This document shows, piece after piece, positions 19,404 to 27,932 of a stretch of 64,000 nucleotides of DNA. The stretch is from JACKCR01 sp041390305 (GTDB lineage: Bacteria; Eisenbacteria; RBG-16-71-46; CAIMUX01): assembly GCA_041390305.1 (NCBI GenBank), contig JAWKQE010000016.1, positions 62,001 to 126,000 of the forward strand, written 5' to 3'. Numbering within the stretch: the first letter of the stretch is position 1; each line of letters begins with the position of its first letter. Under the pieces are notes generated by a model that was given only the letters and a program-made list of their open reading frames with translations, was not told the DNA's origin and made no database searches. The position numbers were made by a program, and so were the translations under genes.

Positions 19404-20138
19404 GTGAAGACTCATCCTGTGGAAACCGCTCTCTGGAGCTTCGTCGGCCCGTTGGCCGCGTCCCGAGCGCTCAAGATCGTCGTATTGGGCACGATCGGTG
19501 TTCTGGGGCTGATCTTCCTGGGCTACGCGCTCCACCTCATCGACGGCGATGCACTGGGCGCGTTCCGCGGCTTCGCGATCGTGCCCGGGATCCCCGTGGG
19601 TGCCGCTATTCTCGCGGAGATGGCCCTGCGCGACGGGATGACCCAGCGGACCCTTCTCTATCCTCTTCTCGGCCCCGTCCCCCGTTCGACCCTCGCCGTC
19701 GTTCGGACTCTCGGGACGGCCGCGATTCTGGCGATCTTCGTCCTCATCGCGGTACTCGTGATCCATGTCCTCTCGGGCGAAGGCTGGTCGGATCTCCCGC
19801 AGGAGGCGCTCGGGATCGTGCTCGGATCGGCCGCCTACATCTCGGCCTTCGGCGTCGTCCACCTCGTCAACCGACGCGGATTCGTGGTTTGCCTCGCCAT
19901 CTACGGGCTCTTCGATCACGCGGTCGGCATGCTCCCCTTCGCGCTGCGCACGATCGCGCCCTCCCACCATCTGCGTGTGCTGGGTGGAGCCCAGGATACG
20001 TTCGCGATTCCGATCGTTCTCGACATGCCCGAAGGCACGGTCTTCGGATCGACTCTCTTTCTCGTCGTCATGACCGTCCTGGCACTCGCGGTAACGGGAC
20101 TCCTGTTCTCGCGGAAGCCGCTTCCGGAGCTCTGCTGA
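19404..20138 (+). CDS. ABC-2-like membrane permease, first of the quartet
   Basis: Integral membrane protein of 244 residues with about six hydrophobic segments (for example IVVLGTIGVLGLIFLGYAL, AAILAIFVLIAVLVIHVL, LFLVVMTVLALAVTGLLF). The GTG start at 19404 lacks a clear ribosome site; TTGACG at 19364-19369 in a short AT-rich stretch may be the -35 of the operon promoter. The stop overlaps the start of the ATPase gene by one base (TGATG). It is paired with that ATPase by position; sequence similarity to ABC-2 permeases is weak, so the call rests mainly on context. Confidence 0.6.
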   Translation: MKTHPVETALWSFVGPLAASRALKIVVLGTIGVLGLIFLGYALHLIDGDALGAFRGFAIVPGIPVGAAILAEMALRDGMTQRTLLYPLLGPVPRSTLAVVRTLGTAAILAIFVLIAVLVIHVLSGEGWSDLPQEALGIVLGSAAYISAFGVVHLVNRRGFVVCLAIYGLFDHAVGMLPFALRTIAPSHHLRVLGGAQDTFAIPIVLDMPEGTVFGSTLFLVVMTVLALAVTGLLFSRKPLPELC

Positions 20139-21115
20139 TGAGTGGCACGGCCTGGATCGAGTTCGAGGGCGTGAACCTCGACCGCGGCGGACGCCCCGTC
20201 CTCCGGGATCTGTCCGCCAGCCTCGGTGGCTACGCAGTGGGCCTGGTCGGCGCGAACGGTGCCGGAAAGTCGACCCTGATCGGCGCCCTCCTCGGCGTCC
20301 TCCGGGCTCGCTCCGGCAGGATACGAGTTCTCGGCATGGACCTCCCTGGCGCGGCGCAGCAGGTGCGAACCCGTGCGGGGGTGATGGCCGAACAGGCAGG
20401 CGTCTTCCCAGGTGGATCCGGCGTCGAAGCCGTCATGTTCGCGGGGCAGCTGACCGGACTCCGAAGGAAGGAAGCGCTTCGGCGCGCGCATCGCGCCCTC
20501 GACGCGCTCGATGTCGGGGAAGAGAGATACAGGCCGACCCTCGGCTACTCCACGGGGATGCGCCAACGGTGCAAGCTCGCGATGAGCCTCGTGCACGATC
20601 CCGAGATCCTGATCCTGGACGAGCCCACCGTCGGTCTCGACCCTCCCGGCCGGCTCCAACTGCTGGAGTTGATCCGTGATCTCAAAACGGAGGGCCGGCG
20701 GATCCTGATCAGCACGCACATCCTCCAGGATGCGGAGTTCCTGTGTGACGAGTTGCTGCTCCTCCAGGCGGGAACCGTCGCGTACTCGGGTACGATCTCC
20801 GCCCTCGTCGGCACACGGGACGAAATGCTCATCGCGCGGGGACCACAGCTCGGAGCGCAACTCGCAGGAGTGCTCGGTGCGGCGGGAGTCGATGTCCTGG
20901 GTTCGGGAGTCGACGAACTGCGCTTCCGCTCCAGCTCCGACGCTCTACGTACCTTCTGGAAGCTCGTCGCGGACAGATCCCTCGAAGTCCGTCGGCTGGA
21001 GCGACACGCCCTCGACTTCGAGGACGCCGTGGTCGAGGCGATGACCGGAACGCGCGCCACGAACGGCGCACCACCTCGCCTCGGTGAGCGCGGAAACGAA
21101 GGAGTGGCCCGATGA
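20138..21115 (+). CDS. ABC transporter ATP-binding protein
   Basis: ATPase of 325 residues. Walker A GANGAGKST near residue 41, an unusual signature in the form YSTGMRQRCKLA, Walker B ILILDEPTVGLDPPG and the H-loop STHILQDAE are present. The C-terminal 100 residues form the regulatory extension seen in DrrA/NatA-type exporters (SGTISALVGTRDE...). It overlaps the upstream permease by one base and the downstream permease by four bases, so it is the second gene of a coupled operon. Confidence 0.92.
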   Translation: MSGTAWIEFEGVNLDRGGRPVLRDLSASLGGYAVGLVGANGAGKSTLIGALLGVLRARSGRIRVLGMDLPGAAQQVRTRAGVMAEQAGVFPGGSGVEAVMFAGQLTGLRRKEALRRAHRALDALDVGEERYRPTLGYSTGMRQRCKLAMSLVHDPEILILDEPTVGLDPPGRLQLLELIRDLKTEGRRILISTHILQDAEFLCDELLLLQAGTVAYSGTISALVGTRDEMLIARGPQLGAQLAGVLGAAGVDVLGSGVDELRFRSSSDALRTFWKLVADRSLEVRRLERHALDFEDAVVEAMTGTRATNGAPPRLGERGNEGVAR

Positions 21116-21999
21116 CTCTGGACGCGCCGGGCCAGGGAGCCCTCGTGGATACGGCAGATCCTCGCCGCGCGCCCGGTGGGCCAGGGCCGCTCGGCGGAAA
21201 GCGGACGTTCCGCGGCCGGACCGCACCGAGCGGAAGCCGGATCATCGCGGCGATCGCGAGACGGGAGATCCTGCTCGCATCCCGGAGAAAGCTCGTCCGA
21301 CTGCTCTTCCTGTTCAGTGTGATCCCGCCCGTGATTCTCACCGTGATCATCCTCGTGCGGATCTTCGCGGAACAGGCGACCGGCGCGAAGTTGGGCTTCG
21401 ATCCCCTGATCCAGTTCCTCCACTTCCAGGCCGTGCCCGTCGCGCTCCTCGCCTTCGGCCTGGGGACTCCCCTCGTCGCGCAGGACCGTGCCGAAGACGT
21501 GCTCTTCCTCTACGCCACGCGACCGGTGGCGCCCTGGCACTACGGGCTCGGCAAGATGCTCGCCGTGGCCCTGCCGTGCTTCGGTCTCCTCCTCTTCCCC
21601 GGTCTCCTGATCGCGATCCTGCGCCTGGGGATCACACGGGAACTCGACACGGCCGCCGCCATCGCCATGGTGGCGAAGATCGGATTCGCGGGCCTCGTCG
21701 TCGCCTGGGGCTATGCGGGCCTCACGGTCGGCCCGAGCGCGCTGACGAAGCGGGCCCGCTGGGCCCAGCTCCTGTCGTTCGCGCTCTTCCTCATCCCAGG
21801 CGTCATCGGCAGCCTCGTCGGCGAACTCCTACGAACCGACGTCCCGCCGATCGGTGCGGGATCGGCCATCACCGAACTCCTCACCGCACTGCTCGGCGAT
21901 GGCGAGTGGGGAGTCGCCTCGACCCTGATTCTCGTCGGATACGGATTCCTCGGTTACTGGGTGACCACCGCACGCGTGAAGCGGGAGATGATCCCATGA
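21112..21999 (+). CDS. ABC-2 type permease
   Basis: Protein of 295 residues. A cytoplasmic N-terminal tail of about 45 residues ends in IIAAIARREILLASRRKLVR, the amphipathic elbow helix typical of ABC-2 permeases, followed by about six membrane segments (LLFLFSVIPPVILTVIILV, VPVALLAFGLGTPLVAQD and others). The motif QDRAEDVLFLYATRPV and the following YGLGKMLAVALP are typical of NatB/CcmB-like permeases. Four-base overlaps (ATGA) with both neighbours indicate translational coupling. Confidence 0.8.
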   Translation: MTLDAPGQGALVDTADPRRAPGGPGPLGGKRTFRGRTAPSGSRIIAAIARREILLASRRKLVRLLFLFSVIPPVILTVIILVRIFAEQATGAKLGFDPLIQFLHFQAVPVALLAFGLGTPLVAQDRAEDVLFLYATRPVAPWHYGLGKMLAVALPCFGLLLFPGLLIAILRLGITRELDTAAAIAMVAKIGFAGLVVAWGYAGLTVGPSALTKRARWAQLLSFALFLIPGVIGSLVGELLRTDVPPIGAGSAITELLTALLGDGEWGVASTLILVGYGFLGYWVTTARVKREMIP

Positions 22000-22964
22000 T
22001 CTCGACTCCCCCATCGCTGGCCGACGCTCGGGAAACCGTGGTGCTGGAAAAGACGAGCGTCTTCTACGGCGAAGTGATCGGTCTCAGCCAGGTGGACCTC
22101 ACGATCGGCAACGGGATCACCGGCATCGTCGGCCCGAACGGCTGTGGCAAGAGCACGCTGATGCGTACGCTGACCGGGCTGATCGGCCCGAGCGAAGGAA
22201 CGATCCGCGTACTCGGCGGTAACCCGTTCACGGACCCCGAGGTGCGGAAGCGGATCGGCCTCGTTCCTGCCACGGAGTGCTTCTATGAAGGCCTCTCCGG
22301 GCGGAAGAACCTCGAAGTGGCGTTCGTCTCACAGGGCTGGGCACGCAAGGACGCAAAGGACCTCGCGAGCCGCGCACTCGACATCGTCGGCCTGACGAGT
22401 GATGGGGATCGCGCCTACGGAACCTGGTCCCGAGGGATGCGGCAGCGTCTCAAGCTCGGGCTGACCTTGGCCGGAACGGCCGAGCTCGTGCTCCTCGACG
22501 AGCCGTTCCTCGGCGTCGACCCACCGTCCCGCCGTCATCTGCGCAACCTGATCGAAGCGCTCGGCGCGGAAGGGCGAACCGTACTCGTGTCGTCCCACGT
22601 GCTCCACGAGATCGAGTCGCTCACCGACCGGGTGGGTGTGCTCGCGCACGGTCGGCTCCTCGGATTCGGGAGGATCGGCGATCTCGTCGAGTCGCTCCAG
22701 GACCGGAACCCACATCGCATCCAGCTCGAGACGCAGTCGACGCGCGAGCTCGCGCGCCTGCTCGTGGCGTGGGATCACGTCCGCGAGGTACAGATCGGCG
22801 ACGGCAAGGTCGAGTTCGTGACGGAGCGCCCAGACCTCGCCTACGTGGCCATCGGTACCCTCACCCCCCACCTGACCGACCCGATCGAGGGGGTACGTAC
22901 CCTCGATGACTCGCTGGAGGCGGTGTTCCGGCACGTCACGGCCGCAGGGTCGAGACGGCTCTAG
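21996..22964 (+). CDS. ABC transporter ATP-binding protein
   Basis: ATPase of 322 residues, start fixed by a four-base ATGA overlap. Walker A GPNGCGKST near residue 49, signature WSRGMRQRLKLG, Walker B LVLLDEPFLGVDPPS and H-loop SSHVLHEIE are present. The Q-loop region reads GLVPATECFYEGL. It also has a C-terminal extension of about 90 residues. The two ATPases are not close copies of each other; with the two permeases they could form one heteromeric exporter or two separate ones. Substrate unknown. Confidence 0.92.
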   Translation: MISTPPSLADARETVVLEKTSVFYGEVIGLSQVDLTIGNGITGIVGPNGCGKSTLMRTLTGLIGPSEGTIRVLGGNPFTDPEVRKRIGLVPATECFYEGLSGRKNLEVAFVSQGWARKDAKDLASRALDIVGLTSDGDRAYGTWSRGMRQRLKLGLTLAGTAELVLLDEPFLGVDPPSRRHLRNLIEALGAEGRTVLVSSHVLHEIESLTDRVGVLAHGRLLGFGRIGDLVESLQDRNPHRIQLETQSTRELARLLVAWDHVREVQIGDGKVEFVTERPDLAYVAIGTLTPHLTDPIEGVRTLDDSLEAVFRHVTAAGSRRL

Positions 22965-23134
22965 GACGACGTCCCGACGGATCGCCGCTCCAGATCCGGA
23001 GTGATCCCGCCGATGGTCCCCTGTCCATGGTGTCGGTCCGACATGACCGGAGCTGCGCGCTTCCAGCGTCAGAGAGCAAACGTACAACCGAACAATCGAG
23101 CGCCTTCGCTGGACGGAGATTCGCGCTCTTACGC

Positions 23135-23195
23135 TAAATCGAGCTTGATTTAGTATAAAAATCAGCGAAACTATTCTAATCGAGTTTTGGTTTAG
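23135..23195 (+). promoter_or_regulatory. AT-rich operator/promoter region of the glutamine synthetase gene
   Basis: CTAAATC-GAGCTT-GATTTAG (23135-23154) is a near-perfect 20-base palindrome. A degenerate second copy, CTAATCGAG then TTTTGGTTTAG, lies at about 23175-23195. The whole stretch is strikingly AT-rich for this DNA and includes TATAAA at 23155-23160. Two similar palindromes about 40 bases apart just before glnA look like a dimeric repressor or activator binding region. They do not fit the GlnR (TGTNAN7TNACA) or NtrC consensus. Confidence 0.5.
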
Positions 23196-23225
23196 TTCTT
23201 CAAACCCGATCCATGAGGAGTCGTG

Positions 23226-24665
23226 ATGACCGCCCCGCTACGAGACTTCCTGGAGATCCCCTACGACAAGCTCGAGGAAATGAACCTGGCCGTGAAGCAG
23301 GAGCGGCTCGACCGCATCCCGGAGGACCAGATCCGCGAGAAGCGGATGCGCTACCTCGCCGACGAGAAGCGAATCAAGGCCGTGACCGTGTGCTTCACGG
23401 ACCTCGAAGGCCGGCTCCACATGCTCGACTACGACAAGAAGTTCCTCCTCAAGTCGAGCGACAACCTCACCTTCGACGGGTCCTCGATCCGTGGCTTCAG
23501 CGCGCAGCAGGAGTCGGACCTCAGGCTCCACATCGATTGGTCCGCGTTCTACTGGCTCCCTTCCGACGTCTTCGGCCCCGGAAAGGTGCTCGTGTTCTCG
23601 GAAGTTCACGACCGGGACGGAAATCCCTACGAAGCCGACTTCCGTTCGCGCCTCCGTCTCTACCGCGATTCGCTCTACGAAAGTCACGGATACACGCTCA
23701 ACCTCGCGAACGAGATCGAGGGATTCCTCTTTCGCGGATCGAACGCGGAGCGTCTCTACCACGAAAGGCGAGCGTTCGAGTTCATCTCTACCGGCGGGTA
23801 CTACCACTCCCTGCCCGATGACTCCCTCCGGCAGTTCATGGACACGGCAGCGGAAGTGCAGCGCTGCATGGGCTTCTCGAACGAGAAGGACCATCCGGAA
23901 GTCGCCCCGTCCCAGTTCGAGATGAACTATGGATACAGCGAGGCGGTCATCTCCGCCGACCAGATCCAGCTCTACAAGCTGCTCTGTCGGCAGACCGCGC
24001 AGAAGATGGACATGACCGCGTCGTTCCTCCCCAAGCCGGTCACCGGCGTCAACGGGAACGGGATGCACACGAACATGTCGATCTCCGACAAGTCCGGGAA
24101 GAACATCTTCTGGGATCCGGACGGTGAGGAGAAGATCTCGAAGTTCGCCTGGGAGTTCGTCGACCGGATCCTCAACAGCGGCCAGGAGATCTGCCTCATC
24201 CTCAACTCGAGCGTCAACTCCTACCGCCGTCTCGATCCGCACTTCGAAGCACCGAACCAGATCAAGGCGTCCGGGATCAACCGCGGCGCGATGGTCCGCA
24301 TCCCCCTGGGCGACCAGCGCAGCTCGCGCATCGAGGTCCGTTCGATCGCACCGGACGCGAACCCGTACCTCGCGGTCTACACCCTCTTCCGGACTGGGCT
24401 CGAAGGACCGCAGTCTGAGGAAGCGGACGAGCAGAAGCGGACGCGCACGCGTTTCCTTCCGGGCAACATCTACGACGCCATCCGCCTCTACAAGGGCTCG
24501 ACGTACGTCGCCGAACTCATGGGCGAGGTGGTGCACAAGAAGTACCTGGAGCTGAAGCAGGCGTCGGCCGAGCGCTGCCCGGCGGCACTTGGAACGTCGA
24601 TCAAGGTGCCGGAGATCCAGTTCCACCACGAGGTGACGAACCAGTATCTCTGGAGCATGTTCTAG
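23226..24665 (+). CDS. glnA: glutamine synthetase, type I family, divergent branch
   Basis: Ligates ammonia to glutamate. 479 residues from the ATG at 23226, with GAGGAG upstream (a GTG directly before it is possible). Motifs: FDGSSIRGF, the ATP/glutamate-site NEIEGFLF, APSQFEMNYGYSEAVISAD, SFLPKPVTGVNGNGMHTNMS, NSSVNSYRRLDP and the metal/arginine block RSSRIEVRSIAPDANPYLA. The latch tail ends HHEVTNQYLWSMF. The usual adenylylation loop around Tyr397 (NLYDLPP) is replaced by GNIYDAIRLYKGS, so control by adenylylation is doubtful. It may be a GlnA-related gamma-glutamyl ligase, but the motif set supports true glutamine synthetase. Monocistronic, ended by the hairpin at 24778. Confidence 0.88.
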   Translation: MTAPLRDFLEIPYDKLEEMNLAVKQERLDRIPEDQIREKRMRYLADEKRIKAVTVCFTDLEGRLHMLDYDKKFLLKSSDNLTFDGSSIRGFSAQQESDLRLHIDWSAFYWLPSDVFGPGKVLVFSEVHDRDGNPYEADFRSRLRLYRDSLYESHGYTLNLANEIEGFLFRGSNAERLYHERRAFEFISTGGYYHSLPDDSLRQFMDTAAEVQRCMGFSNEKDHPEVAPSQFEMNYGYSEAVISADQIQLYKLLCRQTAQKMDMTASFLPKPVTGVNGNGMHTNMSISDKSGKNIFWDPDGEEKISKFAWEFVDRILNSGQEICLILNSSVNSYRRLDPHFEAPNQIKASGINRGAMVRIPLGDQRSSRIEVRSIAPDANPYLAVYTLFRTGLEGPQSEEADEQKRTRTRFLPGNIYDAIRLYKGSTYVAELMGEVVHKKYLELKQASAERCPAALGTSIKVPEIQFHHEVTNQYLWSMF

Positions 24666-24777
24666 CAGGCTGCGGAAGGCCCCCTCGTCGACTGCGTAGC
24701 AGGCCAGAAGGCCGCGACTGCTCTTGCGGCCGACTGGGGCTCCAGGGGCTTCCGGACATGAACTCGTGAAGTAGCGG

Positions 24778-24813
24778 AGTGGGGCTCCCCAGAATCAGAA
24801 GGGGAGCCCCACT
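24778..24813. terminator. bidirectional terminator shared by glnA and the DUF2461 gene
   Basis: AGTGGGGCTCCCC / GGGGAGCCCCACT: a perfect 13-base stem with a 10-base loop. The stop codon of the convergent DUF2461 gene (24795-24797) lies in the loop. Confidence 0.8.
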
Positions 24814-25484
24814 GCTTCGGTCAGATACCGCGTCATCGATTCCGCGGCCTTACACATCTTCACGTACTCCCCGAGGAACCCGGGCTTCAGGACGTCCCTC
24901 TCCGTGAAGTGGGTCACTGCGATGAAGTCCTTCCGCTTCAGATCCTCCGCGAACGGATGCTCCGGATCGTAGCCACGCGGCGGGCGCACGAGCGAGTCCC
25001 CCGAGAGCTCCCAGACCGCCCGGAACGGCTTCGCGTCGCGAACGCGCTTCCACGCTTTGGGGTCATCGACGATCCGGTCGCGAATCCTGCCGAGCGTAGG
25101 ATTGTCCGGGTGATAGATCCCCGCCCCCGCGAAACACTGGCCTGGCTCGAGGTGGAGATAGAACCCGGGGGCGTGCACGTCCTTCCCCGCCTCGTGACGG
25201 AACTGCGCGGTCGCCGCGGTCTTGTACGGTGACTTGTCCTTCGCGAACCGAACGTCGCGGTGGATCCGGAACATGGATCCACCGACCGGTCGCGGATCGG
25301 CAACGAAGTGCGAGCTGATCTTCCCGAGAGGTCCGGCGAACTCACCGATGAAGGAGAGGAGCGGCATCTTGACCTCCTCCTCGTACCGGTCCTTGTTGGC
25401 CTGGAACCACTCACGCGAGTTGTTCTTCTCCAGGTCCTCGAGGAAGCGGAAGAGTTCCTTCGAGAAGTGCGCGGACTTCGGCAT
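24795..25484 (-). CDS. DUF2461 (TIGR02453) family protein
   Basis: Cytoplasmic protein of 229 residues, full family length. Conserved features: FLEDLEKNNSREWFQANKDR near the N-terminus, MFRIHRDVRFAKDKSPYKT and GFYLHLEPGQCFAGAGIYHP in the middle. No biochemical function is established for the family. The 3' end forms half of the terminator hairpin. It lies 17 bases downstream of the GYF/AIM24 gene on the same strand and so is probably its operon partner. Confidence 0.93.
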   Translation of the reverse strand: MPKSAHFSKELFRFLEDLEKNNSREWFQANKDRYEEEVKMPLLSFIGEFAGPLGKISSHFVADPRPVGGSMFRIHRDVRFAKDKSPYKTAATAQFRHEAGKDVHAPGFYLHLEPGQCFAGAGIYHPDNPTLGRIRDRIVDDPKAWKRVRDAKPFRAVWELSGDSLVRPPRGYDPEHPFAEDLKRKDFIAVTHFTERDVLKPGFLGEYVKMCKAAESMTRYLTEAVGLPF

Positions 25485-25501
25485 CGCTCGCTCCCCCGCT
25501 C

Positions 25502-26536
<1,035 letters not shown>

Positions 26537-26710
26537 GAGCGTCTCCTCCAGGGGATGCGGCGGACCTCTCCACGGGGCGCCAAGGCCTGATACCCGATGG
26601 TAGGGACGACTATTCGGTCCGGCCAGACGAAAGTGAAGGGATGGACGGAGGACGGTTCGAGACGTGGGGCGCGGTCAGCGAAACGGGTGAAAGCGCGCAG
26701 GGGCGAGGAA

Positions 26711-26735
26711 GGAGGGGGCTCACACCGCCCCCTCC
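26711..26735 (-). terminator. hairpin downstream of the sorting-domain protein
   Basis: GGAGGGGGC / GCCCCCTCC, a perfect 9-base stem with loop TCACACC, starting 10 bases beyond the stop at 26745. Confidence 0.6.
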
Positions 26736-26744
26736 CATGTGAAC

Positions 26745-27761
26745 TCAGTGGATCAATACGACTCGCTGCGACTTGCTGCCCGCACTCGTACGGAGCACGC
26801 CCCAGTAGATCCCCGTCGGCGCGGCTCCATCCAGGCCTTCCCCGTTCCAAAGAACCGTGTGCCGACCGGGTCCGATCGGCAGATCGAAGGACCAGACCTG
26901 GCGGCCGGTCACGTCATGGACGGCGAACCGGCCGCGGTCCGCGTTCGGAACGTCGATCGCGAACATGATGCTGCCGACGCCAGGGTTCTGCGAGGCGATC
27001 CCGATACTCGCCGACTCCAGATCGACCGCGCGCACGAATCCCTCGAACGCTTCTCGTGTCGCTGCGGCGTTCGCGGCATCCAACTCGCCCTCGACCGGGT
27101 CGGAGTTCGGCACGACTGCCGGAGGCGCCGGGTTGTGACCTTCTGCCCCGCCGAGGCCGAGGCTCGCATACCCGACGATGGGGTCGATCCGCCGCGTGTC
27201 ATCGGCGACGGCCCCGCCGTGTGCCGGGTGTGGCACGAGTTCGTAGACCGCCGAACCTTCTTCGACGTATCCGGCCATCCAGAAGATCTCGGTGAGACGG
27301 GAAGTCTGAGGATCCCGCCAGGCGACTCCCGTGCCGCTGTTCGGCTCGTACGGCCAGCTGGGATCCGGAACGTCCATCATGTGCGGGCCGAGGCCGTAGT
27401 CCAGGATGGTGAGGTCTCCGGTCCACCGATGGCCGAGGGCGATGGCGCGTACCCAAGGCTCGGTGTTCTCGGGGAACGCAACGAACGCCCACCACACGAC
27501 AGGTTCGGCTCCACGATCCGACGTGGGGTCGAGGGCCGCGATCCGCTCGCCGCAGTCGGTGCCATCGTCCCAGTTCGGACAGGCCATCCCCGAACGCATG
27601 TCGAAGTCGCTGTCTTCTTTCGTGTACTCGACGGAGTCATCGGTGTGGAGCAGGAGCACACCATTCTGGTTGCGTTCTGCCCATACCGGACTCGAGAGGA
27701 TCAAAGCGAACGCAGTGGTGAGGAGGCACGTGGAGTACCAGGCAGGGGGACGGATCCGCAT
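26745..27761 (-). CDS. secreted protein with FlgD-like C-terminal sorting domain
   Basis: Exported protein of 338 residues. The start at 27761 is preceded by AAAGGAG; the signal peptide ends at SPVWAERN near residue 29. The middle (HTDDSVEYTKED, VVWWAFVAFPE, IDPIVGYASLGLGG) matches no family I can name; the pattern resembles other uncharacterised sorting-domain proteins from the FCB group. The last 80 residues are a FlgD-like Ig domain: FAVHDVTGRQVWSFDLPIG, GRHTVLWNGEGLDG and APTGIYWGVLRT, ending QRVVLIH. Such a domain directs export or attachment in type IX-like systems; here its role is inferred. Followed by a hairpin terminator. Confidence 0.7.
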   Translation of the reverse strand: MRIRPPAWYSTCLLTTAFALILSSPVWAERNQNGVLLLHTDDSVEYTKEDSDFDMRSGMACPNWDDGTDCGERIAALDPTSDRGAEPVVWWAFVAFPENTEPWVRAIALGHRWTGDLTILDYGLGPHMMDVPDPSWPYEPNSGTGVAWRDPQTSRLTEIFWMAGYVEEGSAVYELVPHPAHGGAVADDTRRIDPIVGYASLGLGGAEGHNPAPPAVVPNSDPVEGELDAANAAATREAFEGFVRAVDLESASIGIASQNPGVGSIMFAIDVPNADRGRFAVHDVTGRQVWSFDLPIGPGRHTVLWNGEGLDGAAPTGIYWGVLRTSAGSKSQRVVLIH

Positions 27762-27875
27762 CTGAATCTCCTTTCGACGACCCGGCAGAGAGGAGATTCC
27801 GAAGAACTGGGAACGAGCGTGCAAGGCGGCCACGTCGATCCGCGAAGAAACTTCACCGAGGGGCTACAGAAGGAA

Positions 27876-27906
27876 GCCTAGCCCCGGCGGGTCGCCGAGG
27901 CTAGGC
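27876..27906 (-). terminator. terminator of the M1 aminopeptidase gene
   Basis: GCCTAGCC-C-CGGCG-GGT-CGCCG-A-GGCTAGGC: 13 paired bases with one mismatch. Followed on the minus strand by TTCCTTCTG and preceded by CAAAACG; on the plus strand it is followed by CGTTTT, so it can also act the other way. Confidence 0.7.
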
Positions 27907-27932
27907 CGTTTTGTGGAACCTTCGGTCGCCGG

